NCBI GenBank assembly: GCA_001773975.1
Contig: MEYI01000045.1
Coordinates: forward strand, 5,740-12,682
Source of the DNA: Candidatus Azambacteria bacterium RBG_16_47_10
Lineage (GTDB): Bacteria > Patescibacteriota > Minisyncoccia > GWC2-36-17 > WO2-46-25
Length of the DNA stretch: 6,943 nt
Direction of reading: 5' to 3'
Positions within the stretch are counted from its first letter, which is position 1. Each line of letters starts with the position of its first letter. This document shows, in pieces, positions 5,029 through 6,943 of the stretch. The position numbers and the translations under genes are program-made. A model generated the notes under the pieces. That model had not been told where the DNA came from, made no database searches, and worked only from the letters and a program-made list of their open reading frames with translations.

Positions 5029-6375
5029 ATGTATAATAGTTTTGTGGAACCACTTATTAAAATTGAAAACGTTTCGCTGATATACGACAAAGGGAAGCCG
5101 AATGAAACGAAAGCGCTGGCTGATATCAATGCGGAGATCTATCCGAGCGAATACATCGTCTTCTTCGGACCCTCGGGATGCGGAAAGTCAACGCTGTTAT
5201 ATGTTATTGCGGCGATGCAGACACCGACAACAGGGCGTATCATTGTTGATGGACGGGAGATCAGTAAGGTGGGCGAGAAAGGGATCACAGATTATCGACA
5301 AAACAGTATCGGGATGGTGTTTCAGCAATACAATCTTATTGCCTCTCTTTCGGTTATCGATAATGTTAGCGTGCCACAGATTTTTAAAAGTGTCAAACCA
5401 AAAGATAGGGAACCGAAGGCACAGGCATTGCTTGATCGGTTCGGCATCGGCGCGTTTTCTCGTCGCTTGCCCAGCGAGCTTTCCGGCGGACAGCAACAGC
5501 GCGTTTCCATCGCGCGTTCGCTGATCAATAACACGCCGATCATTCTTGCCGACGAACCGACCGGTAACCTTGATTCGAAGTCAGCGCAGAACGTGACCGA
5601 CATTTTGCAGGAGTTGAACGAAAAAGATAAAAAAGCGATCATTCTCGTTACGCACGATCCGAACCAACTGCAGTACGCCCACCGCGTCTTTCATATGAAA
5701 GACGGCAAGATCGTCCGCCAGACGATCAATCCGCAGCGCCCTCAGCGCATGGATGCGCAAGCAAAGGAAAAAATCACAAAGACGCTGTCCGGCGGTATTT
5801 CATCCGCGCTTGTCGATGTGTTGTCGGTATATCCGGAACTGACCGAATCGCGCCTCAAATCAAAGGCTGTAGTGAACTATCTTTTATCAGAATTGGATAC
5901 TCAGCAGATCGATAGGCTCGAACGGCTTGTGGAAGACCGCATATTAGGGAAGATCAGCAAAGAAGATTTTGGTGCGGCGCTTGATGATCCGATCGAGAAA
6001 GGCGGCGCAGGATTGAATTATCAGTCTGCAAAGAAGATCGATGCATCTGTGGAGACGCTGCTTTCCGAGACCGATATCATTCAAAAGGACATCGAAGATG
6101 TCGGTACCGATCCGAACGCGCTTAATGCGGTCACAAAAGAGATAGAGACCCAGATCATTGATGTGCTCTCTTCCGCATTGTCCGATGAGCAGATGACGCG
6201 CTTGACCGATGCGATAAAGAAGAGGATTTCCAATGAACTTGATAGAGATGGATTCTTTCACACACTTGATCTTGCAGTGTCTCATGGCGGTGTTGGCCTG
6301 CGGAAGGAGATCGCAAAAGATGCTGCACGGAGAATGGAGATCTTACTTATTAAATTTAAGGATTTCACCGATTAG
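5029..6375 (+). CDS. MacB/LolD-type ABC transporter ATP-binding protein with long repeat-bearing C-terminal extension
   Basis: Cytoplasmic ATPase that powers the permease encoded next to it. Residues 1-232 are a complete nucleotide-binding domain: Walker A GPSGCGKST (47-55), Q-loop FQQYN (98-102), signature LSGGQQQR (151-158), Walker B IILADE with catalytic Glu176, D-loop NLDS (180-183) and switch His209. The class fits MacB/LolD/FtsE, i.e. transporters that work by mechanotransmission. Residues about 235-448 are an extra, predicted helical, charged tail absent from E. coli LolD (~230 aa); it contains two related units (286-345 and 380-440). ATG 5029 has only a weak GGA upstream, and it lies before the -10 TATAAT. 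In-frame GTG 5044 sits where RNA should begin, so a leaderless 443-residue product is possible. It is followed 3 bp later by its permease. ATPase identity is certain; the transported substrate is unknown. Confidence 0.95.
   Translation: MYNSFVEPLIKIENVSLIYDKGKPNETKALADINAEIYPSEYIVFFGPSGCGKSTLLYVIAAMQTPTTGRIIVDGREISKVGEKGITDYRQNSIGMVFQQYNLIASLSVIDNVSVPQIFKSVKPKDREPKAQALLDRFGIGAFSRRLPSELSGGQQQRVSIARSLINNTPIILADEPTGNLDSKSAQNVTDILQELNEKDKKAIILVTHDPNQLQYAHRVFHMKDGKIVRQTINPQRPQRMDAQAKEKITKTLSGGISSALVDVLSVYPELTESRLKSKAVVNYLLSELDTQQIDRLERLVEDRILGKISKEDFGAALDDPIEKGGAGLNYQSAKKIDASVETLLSETDIIQKDIEDVGTDPNALNAVTKEIETQIIDVLSSALSDEQMTRLTDAIKKRISNELDRDGFFHTLDLAVSHGGVGLRKEIAKDAARRMEILLIKFKDFTD
5032..5038. promoter_or_regulatory. 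Symmetric -10 element serving both uvrC and the ABC operon
   Basis: TATAATA reads TATAAT on the plus strand (5032-5037) and TATTAT on the minus strand (5038-5033). The uvrC ATG (5014) and the first ABC ATG (5029) are only 14 bp apart. The -35 matches are weak: GTTCCA at 5008-5013 for plus (18-bp spacer) and TTTAAT at 5061-5056 for minus (17-bp spacer). Expected starts are near 5044 (plus) and 5026 (minus). Confidence 0.55.
5884..6348 (+). repeat. Two diverged copies of a ~60-aa unit in the ABC ATPase tail
   Basis: Unit 1 is residues 286-345 (5884-6063) and unit 2 is residues 380-440 (6166-6348), offset by 94-95 residues. Aligned by hand with one gap, 20 of 60 positions are identical. These include RL...RI, F...LD, the GG(A/V)GL loop (325-329 and 420-424), AK and E.LL. 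Each reads as helix, helix, GGxGL turn, helix. The copies are separated by a linker of about 34 residues. Confidence 0.75.
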
Positions 6376-6378
6376 CTC

Positions 6379-6943
6379 ATGCTTATTCCGGATATCTTCA
6401 AATTATCGACCCGTATGTTCAAATCGCGCCGCATGCGTACGGCGCTGACCGTACTGGGTATCGGCATTGGTATCGGCGCGATTTTGTTTCTTGTGTCGCT
6501 CGGGTACGGGCTTCAGCGTGCGCTTATTTCGCAGATCACTAGTTCCGACTCTTTGCTTTCGCTCGATGTCGTGCAAGGAGAAAAATCGGCGATCGTGCTG
6601 GACAACAAAGCACTTGAAACTATTGCTGTGTTTCCCGAGGTGCAGGAGGTTGCTCCGTTGGTTAGTTTGAGGGGGCAGATCACCTATGATGGTATTACCG
6701 CCGATATGGTCGCAAACGTAACATCACCCTCATTCATCAAATTCTCGAACATGAAACTCGTAGATGGTGTTGTATATAACAGCGATAAGAACGAGGTCAT
6801 CATTTCAAAAGCGGTGGCGACGATATTTAATATCACCGACCTCAAGGAGATCATAGGAAAAGAGATCGGTGTTTCATTTCTTGCGGTAAAAGCAGGGGAG
6901 GCGGGGGATCAGCTTGAGCTCGTCGAACAACCGGGCACATATG
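6379..6943 (+). CDS. MacB/FtsX-type ABC transporter permease, N-terminal part (cut by window edge)
   Basis: Inner-membrane partner of the preceding ATPase. The 188 visible codons begin with a short amphipathic, basic N-terminus (MLIPDIFKLSTRMFKSRRMR) and one membrane helix at about 21-42 (TALTVLGIGIGIGAILFLVS), then LGYGLQ. These are the hallmarks of MacB/LolC-type permeases. From about residue 50 on is the start of the extracytoplasmic domain (MacB_PCD-like), including EVQEVAPLV and a DGITADMVANVTSP strand pair. The remaining three FtsX-domain helices would lie beyond the edge. ATG 6379 follows the ATPase stop by 3 bp; the nearest purine-rich site (AAGGA, about 6358) is far, so re-initiation from the upstream gene is likely. 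No MacA-like partner is visible. Substrate unknown; lipoprotein, peptide or drug export are all possible for the class. Confidence 0.9.
   Translation, partial: MLIPDIFKLSTRMFKSRRMRTALTVLGIGIGIGAILFLVSLGYGLQRALISQITSSDSLLSLDVVQGEKSAIVLDNKALETIAVFPEVQEVAPLVSLRGQITYDGITADMVANVTSPSFIKFSNMKLVDGVVYNSDKNEVIISKAVATIFNITDLKEIIGKEIGVSFLAVKAGEAGDQLELVEQPGTY

Noticed and set aside
5015..5053. GTG at 5053 as the uvrC start
   Set aside because: It would run 25 bp into the divergent ABC gene and lie upstream of the minus-strand -10. ATG 5014 gives the typical UvrC N-terminus.

Overview
The window looks like a piece of a streamlined bacterial genome, most likely Patescibacteria/CPR (Parcubacteria-like). This is inferred from gene content and style: a UvrC lacking its C-terminal HhH domain, a short divergent FolD, a long ThyX-like protein, a MacB-type ATPase with a helical tail, and gaps of 0-130 bp. 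No rRNA or marker gene is present to prove it. TGA, TAA and TAG all occur as stops (TGA ends glyA), so the UGA=Gly code of Gracilibacteria/SR1 does not apply.

Left block (1-3205, minus strand): glyA, folD and a ThyX-like gene are read in that order towards position 1. glyA and folD overlap by four bases (ATGA). The third gene follows after 82 bp with its own strong Shine-Dalgarno site and runs off the left edge. Together they form a one-carbon/thymidylate module: GlyA makes 5,10-methylene-THF from serine, FolD interconverts it with 10-formyl-THF, and a ThyX enzyme would spend methylene-THF on dTMP and return THF directly.

Middle (3206-3724): a divergent 127-bp region carries a consensus sigma70-type promoter (TTGACA, 17 bp, TATAAT) with an imperfect dyad over the expected start point. 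It drives a single 123-aa gene of unknown function with a perfect ribosome binding site. The gene ends in a hairpin terminator that can work on both strands and also serves the convergent uvrC.

Right block (3725-6943): uvrC (minus) and an ABC-transporter pair (plus) diverge from a 14-bp gap. The only obvious promoter there is TATAATA, which reads as a -10 on both strands. The ABC pair is a MacB/LolD-class ATPase with a 200-residue C-terminal extension holding a duplicated ~60-aa unit, followed 3 bp later by a MacB/FtsX-type permease cut by the right edge.

The most interesting items are the repeat-bearing tail of the ATPase, the strongly expressed orphan small gene with a possible operator, the symmetric leaderless promoter between uvrC and the transporter, and the ThyX-like protein with a non-canonical flavin/dUMP motif. 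No tRNA, rRNA, CRISPR array, insertion sequence or origin was seen, and no gene-free stretch exceeds 130 bp.
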